This document shows positions 34,288 to 46,875 of a stretch of 64,000 nt of DNA, piece by piece. The notes under the pieces are model-generated. The model had not been told where the DNA came from and made no database searches. It was given only the letters and a program-made list of their open reading frames with translations. Within the stretch, counting starts at the first letter, position 1. Every line of letters starts with the position of its first letter. Source of the stretch: Hyperoodon ampullatus (Eukaryota; Chordata; Mammalia; Artiodactyla; Ziphiidae); contig OX457070.1 in assembly GCA_949752795.1 (NCBI GenBank), positions 39,643,185 through 39,707,184 on the forward strand, given 5' to 3'. Made by a program: the position numbers and the translations under genes.

Positions 34288-37200
34288 TTTTTACATACCC
34301 ATGTAACAGACTGAAGGGTTGTCGGTGGAGTATATGGAAGAAAATTACTAAGTGAGGTATCTGTAAAGCACGCATCTTTTGCAAGGTTTGCAAGAGATTC
34401 TACTCACCAACTAGAAAAAGATAATTCAGAAACTTGCACATTCTGTTACCAGCATTACATACTATACTTTTCTATAAGTATCAAAAGTGCCAAAGAGACC
34501 TTGTTGTTCTGGCCAACCTCAATTAACTGCTTCTTGGAACACTGTGTTGAGAAAGATTCTGAGGTCGCATGTGGTGTCAGATGCATGAAGGGGAGAATGG
34601 TAGAATGAATTCCAGCTCTCTCACCCACAGGTACCAGTTTTCTAGTTCCAGATGTCATTCACAGCGTCCTATCCTCTCACATCCGAGATGCCCTTCTGCA
34701 TCCCTCATTTTTCAAGAGGCAACTCCACAGAACACTTTCAGACCTTCTTCATCTTGGTGTGCTAGGAACATTGGGTTAGGCTATATAAAGAATCATTATA
34801 TATCATATACATTATTTATTATGCATCTGCTATACATGTTATTAAATATGAATAATTTTTAGTCACACACCTTCATGTGGAATATAGAATATATAAAAAT
34901 AATGTTCCATTTATGTTGATTCTCTATGGGAACTGGGCAAGCCATGGTGTAAGTAAAAGAGAAAGACCCGTAGCTAATGAGGAGCACATCCAGGTTGGCC
35001 TAATGGAAAAATGGAGAAGACAGCTCTCAGGGGAGTGTTGTTGCAGGGATTTAGAATATTTGAACCCTGCTGTCATTATTTCCCACTGGCCTTCAGTGGT
35101 GTCTCAGATGCCAGCAGAATAGATACTATGAGTTGATGTATCATCTCCAGGATGCCCCAAACTGAAGGAAAACAAGCTACTAGGCAAGGATCACCCTTTA
35201 AATCAATAACCCTATTCCCTATTATCAGATCAGCTACTCACTTCCAAAGAGAGGATAAGAGTCTATGGGAACTGCAGGATTTTTTTCTTTTGTTATTTTA
35301 AAGAGACGAGACGTAGATTGAGTAGGAACATGAGCAGCGAAGAACTACGCTGGGAAAGGTCTCTCCAGACTAAGCTGATCGCGAAGGCTCTGGGTCCCTG
35401 AGAATAAAGGATGTCAAAGCAAATCAACACACATCTTTTACATACTTCCTAGATGCTCTGGGATCTATCGCATAACACACAGGCACAGCACGAGCAGATG
35501 TTTGAGGGTCACAGATAAAATGGCTTAGTACAGGAGATCTCACTCTACTTTAAGAGACCACTTATCTTTGTTTTTACTTATTATCAAAATTTTGTGAAAA
35601 TTGTGATTTTTACTCTGTACCAGAAGACACAGAACTACAGCTGACATTTTCTCATTTACTCACTTTTGAGAGCTTTGTCACTTCTGAGAATTCAACATTT
35701 TTTCCCCCAAGTGGGCATTTTCATTATCACATTTTACCACAGTGAAGCCTCCCCTGCCTCTGTTGGTCCGCTTATAAGCACAGTCTCTCTGCCCTTGAAG
35801 TGCTTCTGCCTTCATGGAAGAGGACAGATGAGACAAAAGGAAGAGAGTGCCTGCCAAGATTCAACATTATAAACATCTCACAAGAGCAGCAAACAAACAG
35901 CAGGCCGCTGGTCAGGGCATGATCACATCTGGGCCCCAGAGGGAGACAGGCAAAGCCCAGCTCAGCGATGGCCCATCCTTAGGGAATAGGCCTAAGACAT
36001 GCTTCAGGAAGATGCTCAGGGCTGGTCCTTCAGAATGGAGGTTGTACTTCATCCTGGGAAGAAAGACTCCTGCAATCAGAGTACAATCATCAGCCTGGGA
36101 CCATCATTTGTGGACACTTTGATCACTGGTGTACTCCTTTCCAGACTGGGTCTTTTACACTTGAGGTTCCCAGGGGAAACACTGGTTCAGGGAAACAAAA
36201 ACAGCTATTGATGTTTGGTTTACAGGCATTCCTGTACTTTGACTTTTCTTGTCTTCCTTACTCTCCATGTTCCCCTTTCTTTCCACCCCCACTGCCTCCC
36301 TGAGGTCTCCCTGGATTTGATCTACTAACCTGGGTGCTGAGGCTGGATTTGAAATCTTCTGAAGGGTGCTTAACATGCCAGAGTTAACAGGCCTGCCTGG
36401 GCCAGCTGTCGTCTCAGAGCTGCCACAAACCCCACGGATTGTTTGGCAATAAAAATCAGCTATAAAAGTGTGAAAAATACCAGAGACCCAAAGGGAGAGG
36501 GAGGAGAAAGGGGGAATGGCTCTTACACCCTTTTAGTGGACATCTGATTTATTTTTTAAATGGAAGAGCCACTTTTATAGCTACTGTAGTTCAATTATCT
36601 CTAATTTTACACATTTTATGCAAATTCTCAGCATCTTAATTGCAAATGAGAAGGAAACTTATTTTTTAAAGCAGAAAAACAAGGTATAGTTTTGTATTTT
36701 CTTTTCAATTTTTAATTCCTATTCTTGGTTCAGCACCATTAAACTTTTAAAACTCTTTTTACACAGTTGTTTAAAATTATGTGTAATTTAAAGCACACTC
36801 ACATGTTCACAAACACCCATAGCCTTAAACAAGTAGCTAATTTTATTCTTAGACCTCACTCTCCCTCTTGGAGAAGATACTCTGATGTTCTCCTACATAT
36901 AGTTTCAAAGGACTGCAAAAGAATATACTCAAAAGGTTTCACAAAGAAACTCGGTGTCTTACAAATCAAGCACAGTGGAACATATTCTAAGCATCAAGAA
37001 ACTTGGCTGCAGGTTTTTTGCCTAGATGCTCAGATTTCTAACCAGGAGTGTGCTGGCAGATGTGTGACAACCAACTCTCTTGAGAGGTGACAACTAACTC
37101 TCTCTGATTTGTAGCGCTTGCCAATTTCCATGGTGTAAACACTCCTCCTATGGCCCATTTCAAGCTACCAACAGGATACCAGTGAACCTGAAGGTGGGAA

Positions 37201-37390
37201 GAGATGGGCTCTATTGGTTCTCATGAGCAGAACTACCTCTAGCACACCACTACTTTCAGCAATTTGGACATGTTTCAGGGATTTCAACTGGCTTTCTTCT
37301 GATGTAGGGTCTCTAGAGGTAAAAAGCCAAAGGAAAACAAGTTTTCCACATTGGATAAAGATTTCAAAGATTTTATAGGCAGACAGAAAA
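34288..37390. other. unique DNA, no gene seen
   Basis: This is about 3.1 kb without recognisable repeats or exons. Short AT-rich tracts lie near 34800-34860. A purine patch is at about 36490-36520. Confidence 0.4.
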
Positions 37391-37620
37391 CTTAGCAGTA
37401 TGCTTCCAAATCTAGAGTCATGAGTTTTCGTCAAGAATCTGGCAATTACTAGCCACCTACCCTGTGCCAAATCTTTGCCATGAAGTCTGTATCTTCACGT
37501 CTAAAATGTGAATAATAAAGTGTGCTCCATTGTGGGCCTATCTTCTAATAGCAAAAGAGCTAACGGCTGTGGAATCACTTGACAGACTGAAAGGGATATG
37601 CGAATAAAAGCTAAATATAT
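37390..37620 (+). repeat. possible MIR fragment
   Basis: 'gtcatgagttttcgtcaaga', 'ggcaattactagccac', then 'gtctgtatcttcacgtctaa' and AATGTGAATAATAA weakly follow MIR order on the plus strand. Confidence 0.5.
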
Positions 37621-40030
37621 TCATGGTTTATTTAACAATTATTGGTTTACTCAACAAATATGTCCTGATGTCACCATAGGAAACACAAAGATGTACATAA
37701 CAGAATACATAGTATGATTCTTCGATAAATAGTGGTTAGTGTTTTCAGCAGGATATTCCATACTGGCCATGTGTGGGAACTTTAAATATTTTTCTGAATG
37801 CTGAATCTTGAGAAAAATTAGTCAAGAAATCAGGAAAAGGGGAAAAAGTACTATCACTCTCTCGTGAGGATGAAAGCTTAATTTGGATCTGTGCTAGACT
37901 TCTCCATTGAAAAGGACAAAGAGAGCACTGAGAATGTTCTAATTAAGATCCCCTGAGAGGAAGGAGAGAGGAGTGCCCACGAAAGGTTTCAAAGATGGTG
38001 GCTAAGCTAGCTCCAAGCCTCCTCACCCAGTTACCAACAATATTACATTGTAACTTTCCTCAATGGCCCACACAAAAAATTTGTGGCCAAGAGACTATCC
38101 AGTCCAGGTCCTCTCTTTCCTTAACTACCATATTTCATTCTAGCACATCAAGCAGAGGGGACATAATCATTTGCCTCCAACAAAAATCCAGACTCCTCTG
38201 CAAACAGAAGCAACTGGAAACACAAAGGAAGGCTGTGTGGGTAGCCCTTCTCATTAGGCCCTCTGCCTAACAATAATTAGGCTTGCTCCCATTACTGTTG
38301 GACTCTGGGCAGCTGGTCCAATACTTATTTTTCCTAGAGGAAAATGAAGAGCACGTACGAGTCCCCGACTTTTACTTCTCCTCTTTCCTCCTTTCCCTTT
38401 GTGACTTCATGCTGGTTTGCAATTTGTGTTTTCACCACTGTAGTTGATTCTAGACACAGTCGATCAACTCATAGTCTCCTTAGTAATGGAAGTGTCTCTG
38501 AATAAAATTGCGTGAAACTCAACACTTCGATGGAGAGAATCCCTACCAGCCCTTTCATCTTGTATTTAGCCAGCTACCCTTCACTGAAGTTACATTTATA
38601 GCATAATTAATGAAATAAGCTTTTCTTCTGACTTGCCTAAATAGCAAGCCCGGGTGACGTGGAAACTATTTGTTAGGAAGTGCTACTACCTAAATGGTCT
38701 GAGACCTTTCTACACAACCCCTGACAGCTGAAATATTCCATCTTGAGTATGTGACTGAAACCTGACAGGCTGAAAAATACACATGCCTCATAATGCATGT
38801 CAACAATTTTACTATCTGGTACAAATGGAAACTTGCTGAATTTATTCCTTAAAATGCTTTTTATGCTTTCTTTGGTTCTGGCTTAGTGGTAATGTATTTA
38901 AACGTCTGGGAGAAATATTCGAAAGAATGAACCACGTAACTTTAGTTGAGATGCCTACATTTCAAACCAAATACTGGCAGATCAGTGAGTATCTAGGTTA
39001 ATACTCTCCTTAGTTGATTAGGATAATCCACAGAGACACTGACTTATTCCTTCAGATCCTGCCTTTTAACCAATCAATATGTCTAGGGTTATGGTTTTCA
39101 GAAGGCAGGTGATAATTTTGGAGATAGCATCTCAAGGTGCTGCTGACACTGAGATGCATATTCAATATGTTCTTGGAGTGACAGAACACAGCAATGTTGG
39201 AAACTCCCCCCAGAAATATGTGCACAGGGCACACCCACGCCCAGGATGCCACTAACCTTTAATTCTTGAAGCTCCAATATAGATTAAGCACACTGGCTCT
39301 TAGTAATGTCAATGAAAATTTGAAAATTCAAGGGGTGGGCAGTGACTACCTTTCCCTCAGATGGTCCTGTCTTTTCAGTGTAGGGAAACCCCTACAAGGA
39401 AAGGCAAGAAGCAGCTGACCCAAAGGTCAATCGTGGGGATGGGAGGAAGAGCCGTGGAGGGCAGCAAGGCAGTGAGCTGGTAGTTTGCCTGAATTAGCAT
39501 GTGTCACTACCCACACAGAATAGGGATCACACGAGAACAAGGGAAGGTGAGGGAAAACAAAGGAAAAACATTAGACATGGATTTTTCAGGATGTCATTAA
39601 AATGTTATCTATTTTAATTTCACAGGATGAAAATTATCTGCCTGCTTTGTATGAATCTTGCCTTGACTGAAATTAGTTGTCAGACCTCTGTTTATAGCCT
39701 AATTACCTTTTCCTCAGGAAAAAAAAAAGAGGTAAAAGAAATAACAATAAATTTGTAATGGAAAAGCTACAAGTTTATAGTATTAGTACAGATTGGGGAT
39801 GGTTCTAGGAACAGGGTTTGAAAATAATCTAAACAAATCTGGAGAAGCCTTGTGTTCCTCAGAAGACTAGGATGTTGTTGGTTCTCTCCATATTGTTTGG
39901 TGCCATGGTTATGACTCCTGGCCACAAACACTTGTGAGTAAGTAGTGCTCAGGATAGCTACAGTGTAGTGTCTGTTTTATTTGGCTCTCTTATCCAGCCA
40001 GCAAGATAATCGAGGGTTCACACTCGAGAT
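37621..40030. other. unique DNA, no gene seen
   Basis: I recognise no exon, RNA gene or named repeat in this 2.4 kb. Confidence 0.4.
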
Positions 40031-40255
40031 CATGGGTTGGCAACACTTTGTGTTAAGGGCCAAATGGCAAATATTTTAGTCTTTATGGGCCATATCATCT
40101 CTATCACAATTACTCAGCTCTGCTGTTGTGGTACAAAACAACCATTGACAATATGCAAACAAATGAGCGTGACTGTGCTCCAACAAAATTTTATTCACAA
40201 AAACAGGCAGTAGGCCAGATTTGGCTCCCAGGCCACAGTTTGCCAAGCCCTGCTC
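40031..40255 (+). mobile_element. hAT-type DNA transposon fragment (copy 3)
   Basis: This is the best-preserved of three related copies, plus strand. It begins 'catgggttggcaacactttg' and carries 'aagggccaaatggcaaatat', 'gctctgctgttgtggtac', 'gacaatatgcaaacaaatga' and AAAATTTTATTCACAAAAAC. It ends 'cacagtttgccaagccctg', the reverse complement of its start. The inverted ends suit a short non-autonomous hAT element. There is no coding capacity. Confidence 0.78.
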
Positions 40256-42527
40256 AGGACAATTCAACCAATGAAATGTGGGAAGAAACCAACGTATGCA
40301 CAGCATGGCATAGAGTAAGTGTTCAACAAATGTATTTTGAACAAAAAAGAGTATCAATTAAGCTAAAAAAAAAAAAACCAAAGATTTTTTACTCAATAGG
40401 AGAAATATGGAGCTACCTCCAAGTAAGAATCCATGGGTTAAAAAAAAATAGTTTTAGTGAATTCTTATAAACAACAAAAATAAGTAGTAGATGAATATGA
40501 CGGGACACAGAGGCAAGATAAGCAAAAACACCCGGCTTACCAAAGCTTAGCAAAAGGCAAAATTCTCTTCACAATTAGCCATAGAGAATGGCACCATATT
40601 ACGACACCATGTAATAACTGAGCTTCACAAATATGCCCTTCTGCCGTCAACATAAGGGAACATTGCAGGAAGTGTTAGCTAAGTCAGGGCAATGCAAAAT
40701 GTATTTTTTAAAGATATGCATCGAAATGAGCAGCTTTTTAAAAATGATCTCCCTTAAAAGGATGAGCTTCAGTTATATCATAAGTAAGCACCAGATTTGG
40801 GAGGAAAAGTTCTGGGTCTCAATCTTGGTACCGCTCCTTGCCTTGTCTGGCCACTTTCCCCGTCTATATTACAAGGGTTGGGCCAGATGACCCGTGATAC
40901 TCAAACCCTGACTCTAAACTCCTGTGATTCCAATGCCAGCTTCACCTATTTGTTCTTTTAGTGAGAGGATCCCTGACTTATCCTAATATGCTTTTTACCT
41001 AAGGGTGTAATGTTGAATTGCCTTTGTTTTCTCCTCTACTGAGCAAGTTTCCATTCCATCCCAACCCCCTCACAGCAAGAGTCTCATCTTAAATGTTAAG
41101 GTAGCCCATCTTCCCCATAGGTAACTAGGGACAGGATGCAGTCAGGACAGCAGCCAAAGACCCATCTCCAGGCCGAGCCTGCAAAGTCATCCTGGGCGTC
41201 CTGAGCATTCCTCAGCTGGAGGGGCTTTCCCCATTCAGTGCCTGGACCATTGCCAAGAAGATCTGTCCAGCTGTAAGCCTGATTTTATATAGTTATTTTC
41301 ACTTATTTTTTATTTCACAAGATGTAAACGAATCTGTTTAACTAGGAAATCACGTCCCTTGAAAGTGATTATAACCTAATTTGACATGCAGTATTTGTAT
41401 ACTTACTCTAGTGTTATGATGCATTCACTGTGTTTACATAAATAGAGATTTCTGTATAATTACTACAAGATAATGTAAAGAGTTAATCACATGAAATCCC
41501 CCAAAATCTCATTTGAGTGAATTTTTTTAACTTGAATTCCAAAATGTTCTCTCAATCTTTTTTGAGAACCTTACAGAAACATCTACTATTGTCATCCGTT
41601 CTTGTTTGTTCATTAATTGATACAGTCAGATAATTTACTGTGTGCGTAATATGTATACAGATACCAATAAAGATAAAAAACACACACCTATTGCCTTCAA
41701 GAGCACTGAATCTAAACAAGTCTGGTACCGCATCACGAAGAAAGGTAAACTCTGCCTTGATCTTGTCTGCTTATCTTGGATAATCACTATATTTTCTTCA
41801 CGAAAAATACAATGGAAGAAATACACAAGAATGCTTTGCATGAAAAGAATATCAAGAGGAGAGAGAGAGGCAAAATTCGCATGAAATTCTAGAGGAAGGG
41901 CTGCAAATATTTTAAAGTTTTCTTCTTTTTATATTTTATTGACAAGGGAAGGAATTTCCCCCAAATTGGAATATTTTATTAAAACTAGGGAGGAACAATC
42001 ACATAAAGATCGATCCAATAGCTCTTTACTTATACAACAATTTAGGAAAGACCTATCTGTCTATCTTCCTGAGGTTTGGTAAATGCTTCTCTTTGCACTC
42101 ATTTGCCTTCATTCATTCCACTTATACCATATGCTTCCCTCTGCCTTAGCATCTCTGAGGGTTAAAAATTAGGTAAAAGGCCTACCAAAGTATTCCAAGC
42201 TGTGTGTCTGGCAAAAAGAGGGCTTGAAAAATGTCTACGATGGCATCTGTAGGTGTTAGAAAGGTGAGGATGTCACTGCATGTGTACACTTCACAAACAC
42301 CATCCTCTCATCACTTTCACTGGATGCTGCATGCTCAGGTGGACCAGGGAGGAGAAGGTATTTTCACTTCTCCTAGGAATGTTATTCCTCCATCGCCATG
42401 TTCCAAACCTTCTCTCAAATCCTCGGGCTCTTATTTTTATTGTGTTTTCTAGATGACAAAGGCATTTAGACACAGTTATAAAGTAATGTCTCCAGCAAAA
42501 TAGAACATCTGTATTTTTTGAGGATGA
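40256..42527. other. unique DNA, no gene seen
   Basis: The stretch has an A-run at about 40367-40378. No exon or named repeat is recognised. Confidence 0.4.
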
Positions 42528-42629
42528 CTTTTGTACAGTTCCTATCCAAACTTTGTCAGAATGAGACACAGAGATTCACTTTTGTACAGTTCCTATCCAC
42601 AATTTGTCAGAATGAGACACAGAGATTCA
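42528..42629. repeat. 51-bp tandem duplication
   Basis: The units 42528-42578 and 42579-42629 start CTTTTGTACAGTTCCTATCC and end GAGACACAGAGATTCA. They differ at two adjacent positions near the middle. The sequence is not a known repeat family, so it is probably a local duplication. Confidence 0.93.
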
Positions 42630-43059
42630 GGAATAAAAGAGATTACAGGAGTCGCCTCTGGTACCCTTGAAAAATCCAAGTCACTGTTTTAAACCTAGGA
42701 TCCCAATACTTCAATGTAATTTTATTCAAATTAATGTACACTGACTAAAGTACCTGATATGCCCAACAGTTCATGAGTTCAATTAATTTTCTTCAAAGGA
42801 AGGAATAAAAAGTACATACCATTTGGCAATAAGGTCCTGCAGATCTAAAACATATTGTTTATTACAATGAGCATGGCATTATATCACTATTTATTGAACT
42901 ATTTATACACAAACTATTTCTATAAAAGAATTATTCTTAAACCATTAATTAGGCAACCCTTAAAATGATGCCTACTGGTAAGCTAATTAACCATGTACAG
43001 CCTACTTGCTATGTATGTTTTTCATGCAAGTTCCATTTAGTTCTCCCATTACAGACACA

Positions 43060-43295
43060 GTGTAGTCATCATGGTGAAGAGTCAGAATAATGTGCTTTGG
43101 ATGTGCTATTAGTACCATGTTCCTATGAGCAAGTTACTCAACTTTTCTGTGCTTTAGTTTCACTTCTTATAAAATGGGAATAATAATTCCCATTGTTATG
43201 AGGATTTAAATAACTTATACATAGAGGGGACTTAGACCATTGATCAGCACATGAGAAAGACACAGTAAATGTTTGCTATTTGTAGTAGAAGCAGC
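43060..43295 (+). repeat. MIR SINE fragment
   Basis: 'tgagcaagttactcaacttt', 'tctgtgctttagtttcac', AAAATGGGAATAATAATTCC, 'gttatgaggatttaaataac' and 'agtaaatgtttgctattt' are in MIR order on the plus strand. This is one of the clearest MIRs in the window. Confidence 0.85.
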
Positions 43296-43565
43296 AGTGA
43301 TCACACTGGCCTTGGACGGCATTTACAGACACTCACTGCTGTGTTTTCCTTGTTCATTTTTATTCAACCTATCTCTAAATTCTAAGCCCTTGTGGAACAT
43401 TATCAATGCCAATAGGGGCCTCAGGTAATGACAAATTATCCGTTTAAGTGTATGTATTCTCCCTACCCCCGAAATCCCCACTACATTTCAATCGTCCCTT
43501 AAAGTGGCTAATTCTGAAGGGACTGTGTCCATGACCATTTGTTTATTTGCATATTGGACATTTCT

Positions 43566-43772
43566 TTTTTTTTTTTTGCGCAGTACGCGGGCCTCTCACT
43601 GTTGTGGCCTCTCCCGTTGTGGAGCACAGGCTCCGGATGCGCAGGCTCAGCGGCCATGGCTCACGGGCCTAACCGCTCCACGGCACGTGGGATCTTCCCG
43701 GACCGGGGCACCAACCCGCATCCCCTGCATCGGCAGGCAGACTCTCAACCACTGCGCCACCAGGGAAGCCCC
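43566..43772 (-). mobile_element. CHR-type SINE
   Basis: This is a minus-strand copy with a T-run, GCGCAGTACGCGGGCCTCTC, and the reversed head ending GCGCCACCAGGGAAGCCC. A perfect 16-bp duplication, CATATTGGACATTTCT, flanks it (43550-43565 and 43773-43788). Confidence 0.96.
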
Positions 43773-43788
43773 CATATTGGACATTTCT

Positions 43789-46189
43789 AATGGAAACACT
43801 AGACACGCATAATGACGTTAACTATCAACAATATAGGAAGCTCCCTGATAAAAGTTCCTTTTTATTATCTACCTCTCCTTTTGGCCTGCTTCCTTTCTAA
43901 CTGAGCTAGCCCACACACCCAACCCAGGCTACAGAAGATAAGCACGTGTGAAATACAGAATTTCTGAGTTCCACTTTCCTTCCCTTTCTACCAATCGATG
44001 CTTATTAAACTCTGAAGGTAAGTTTACTTATTCTTGACATGAGTTCTTCGCGATAATCATCGTAGGAAAAGAAAGTTATTTCTCTTGCTGCATCTATAGC
44101 ATTTTCTTATGGCACGTCCAAGCCAACTGGATCCAGTCTCGAGGGAATGAAAGGAAGTCTCTGAGGAGAGTCTTCTCAGAGGCGGGGGAGTCCGAGGGGG
44201 AACATCCCGTGTCCCAATTTTGAGGTGACTGCTGCAAATTAACATCCTGTCTCCCCTGCGTTCCCGACAGCAGACTGAATATTCTCTTCCTCCAGGTGTC
44301 TGTTGATTGCCTGAACTGTGATAGTGCTGCTTGAAATGGCAAGGGGATGGGGTAGATTTGGAGTTATCCAAATCAAAAACACATTGGAAGAGACTCACAG
44401 TCCAATCATAGACTCTCTGAGGCCTCCTGAGGGTTGTCAGGTTTTCAGCAGAATATTAGTTGGTTACTTAACATATTCTATTGTCTTCATTAAAGGCTTT
44501 AAATCCAGCTTTGTTTAATTTTACTAAATAAGATACCTAGAAAATAGAATCCCTTTTCCTCTTCATTGGTATAAGGGGAAAGCATTCCCCTGAATCAGTG
44601 CTCTTTCCACATGGGAAGAAAAAGTGATACATGGATGTCTGTGTATGGTCTACTACTAAAATGTTCATAACATCATTTAATGCAGATACTCTTCCTTTCA
44701 GATTTTTCAATTGAGGGACATGAGAAATAGGGTTTTTTTTGTTTTCATTTAAATTTTCTCTAAGCTCTAAAATGCAACATTTTGGATTTGAGAAACTCAA
44801 ATAAAAGACAAAATATATCAGAAGTGTCTTGCTAAGTGTTATGTTGGTTTCTAAATAAACTTAGGAAAGAGCTTGATTCCAAACAGGATGAACATTCCTC
44901 TGGCTCACCTTCTGCAAACATAACTTGCTTCTGCTGTGGCACACTCAAAGGGGGAAAATATCAGATGTGAAATTTATAAAAGGTGGCACACAGAAAAAAA
45001 GCAATGCTTCAAAAAAAGCAATGCCTCTAAAAAGTAATATATTATTATTAGAGAAACAAGGTGATTGAGTGATGTCACTCATAACTTTTCTCCAACAGCT
45101 AGAACACCTGCTCCAACATTGTTTTTGTTCAGATTTGCTTTCTTTCTTTGCTAGAACTACTTACTGTAATAATAACTACATGAAGTCATTTACCAAGGTG
45201 ACTAAACTATCTTCTGTTAGGGTGTCAAACTGCCCCAAACTGGAAGACCAAATAAGAGTCTAGATGTTGGACTGAGAAACAGTCTTACTGTGAAAGACTG
45301 ATGGCTATGCTCATCCTTACTGTACATGCTCCCAACGTGGGCCTCACTGCCTTTGAGAAATTCTCACCAAGGCCCAAGGACCAGTTTACAGATTGCTTTT
45401 CTAAGTTTTCAGTGAAAACAACCTGTAATGAATCAACATGTTTAAAGGACTGTTAGGCAGCTCTTCTCTCTCCCTAGATCTCAGTGATTGTTACAAAGAT
45501 GAAGGGTCCAGTCATTCCTCCACCTCTGAATTGTCATTTGACCTATGAGTTACTGTCATTTGACCTATGACCTACCAAGTTACTGGGGCCCTATTTATTT
45601 CTATTGTGTGGGAAGAAATCCACCTTATTTATTATTGGGATCAAATATAGGCGAGAGACATAAATGTGGTTGAAAATTTACAAGCGTCTGGTGATCGATA
45701 TTAATAACAATTTTGGGAATTATTTGGTAAAAACTTATTATTAATCAGTATCTAAGAATAGGCTTGGGGGTTGTAAACACACTTCTTATACCAGATTCCT
45801 GATTTATCCACTTATCTAATTTATATGCCTTAGAAATATCTAGCCATCTCAGTGCCATACATCCTTGAAGCACTAACATCTGCAATTCTAGAAAAGGTTG
45901 TTTCACATGGTTTTCTATTATAACAACCGAACTTACATCTTAATGGGATTCAATAGGGTTTCTAGAGTAGAGGGAATAATAATTCATGTCTGAAATTGGG
46001 GAGCTATGTCCCCCCTAACCTCTCAAATCCAGTAATCTGTCAACTCTTCCAAAGTACGACTTGATTCTTCCATTTCTTCCCTTCCCCATTCTCGCACCCC
46101 TGCTCCAAACCCACATCACCTTTCCCAAGAATACTTAAAGGGCCCCCAACTCACAAATGGTCTCTTCTTTTCCATCCTTCCTCACTCCA
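43789..46189. other. unique DNA with small local duplications
   Basis: No exon or named repeat is recognised. Two small direct duplications are visible: AAAAAAAGCAATGC twice near 44995-45025, and TGTCATTTGACCTATGA twice near 45532-45570. Confidence 0.45.
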
Positions 46190-46735
46190 ATCCATTTTCC
46201 ACAGAGCAGCCAGAATAAATTTTTTCAAATGTTAATCAGATTATGTCATTCACTGCTTAAGTTTTGTTTTCAATTAAGCTTAGAATAAAATCCAAATTTC
46301 TTAACTTTGCTGATAAAGCCCTATAGACTTTGGTCCTTCTCATTCTCCAACCACATCTTGTTTCATTTTCCCCCTTTCAAATAGTTCAGTCACAGGCATG
46401 TTTTTGAGCTCCTTGAACATGCCAACTCTTTGCATAAGCCATTCCCTATACCTGGAATGCTCTCATCCCTGTCTGAGTTCTCAGTTCAGATGTCTCTTCC
46501 CCAGAAAGATCTTCCTTGATTGTCTAGTCTAAATTAGATTCTCCTTACTACTTTCTCATAGAACCCATTGTACTGACCACAGTTTAATTATGAGTCTGTG
46601 TATGCAATGTTTGATGTCCATCTCCCCTACTAGACTGGCAATTCATGAAAGCAATACATTTCATTTGTTTAATTTGTTCAGTATGGTATATCTGGTACTT
46701 GTATACAGTCTGGCACATAATAAATTCTTTTGAAG
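46190..46735 (+). repeat. LINE-2 3' end
   Basis: 'cagattatgtcattcactgc', 'agaataaaatccaaatttc', 'ctttgcataagccattccct', 'cctggaatgctctcatccc', 'ttctcagttcagatgtctct', 'ccccagaaagatcttccttg' and a final 'gtctggcacataataaattc' follow the well-known L2 3' region in order. The fragment is long but strongly diverged. Confidence 0.88.
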
Positions 46736-46875
46736 AGAGGGAGGAAAGAAGAGAGAGAGGAGAAAAGGGAGGGAAAAAAGAAGGGAGGGAGGGAGAATGG
46801 AAGGAAGGAAGGAAGGGAGGGAGGGAGGGAGGGGGAAGGGAGGAAGGGAAGAGGAAAGGGGGAAGGAAAAAAAGG
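46735..46875. repeat. purine-rich (GGAA/GGGA)n tract
   Basis: About 140 bases with almost only A and G, including GGAAGGAAGGAAGG, GGGAGGGAGGGAGGG and GAGAGAGGAG units, directly after the L2 tail. Such tracts can form triplex DNA. The Lys/Glu/Gly-rich open frames across it are artefacts. Confidence 0.95.
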
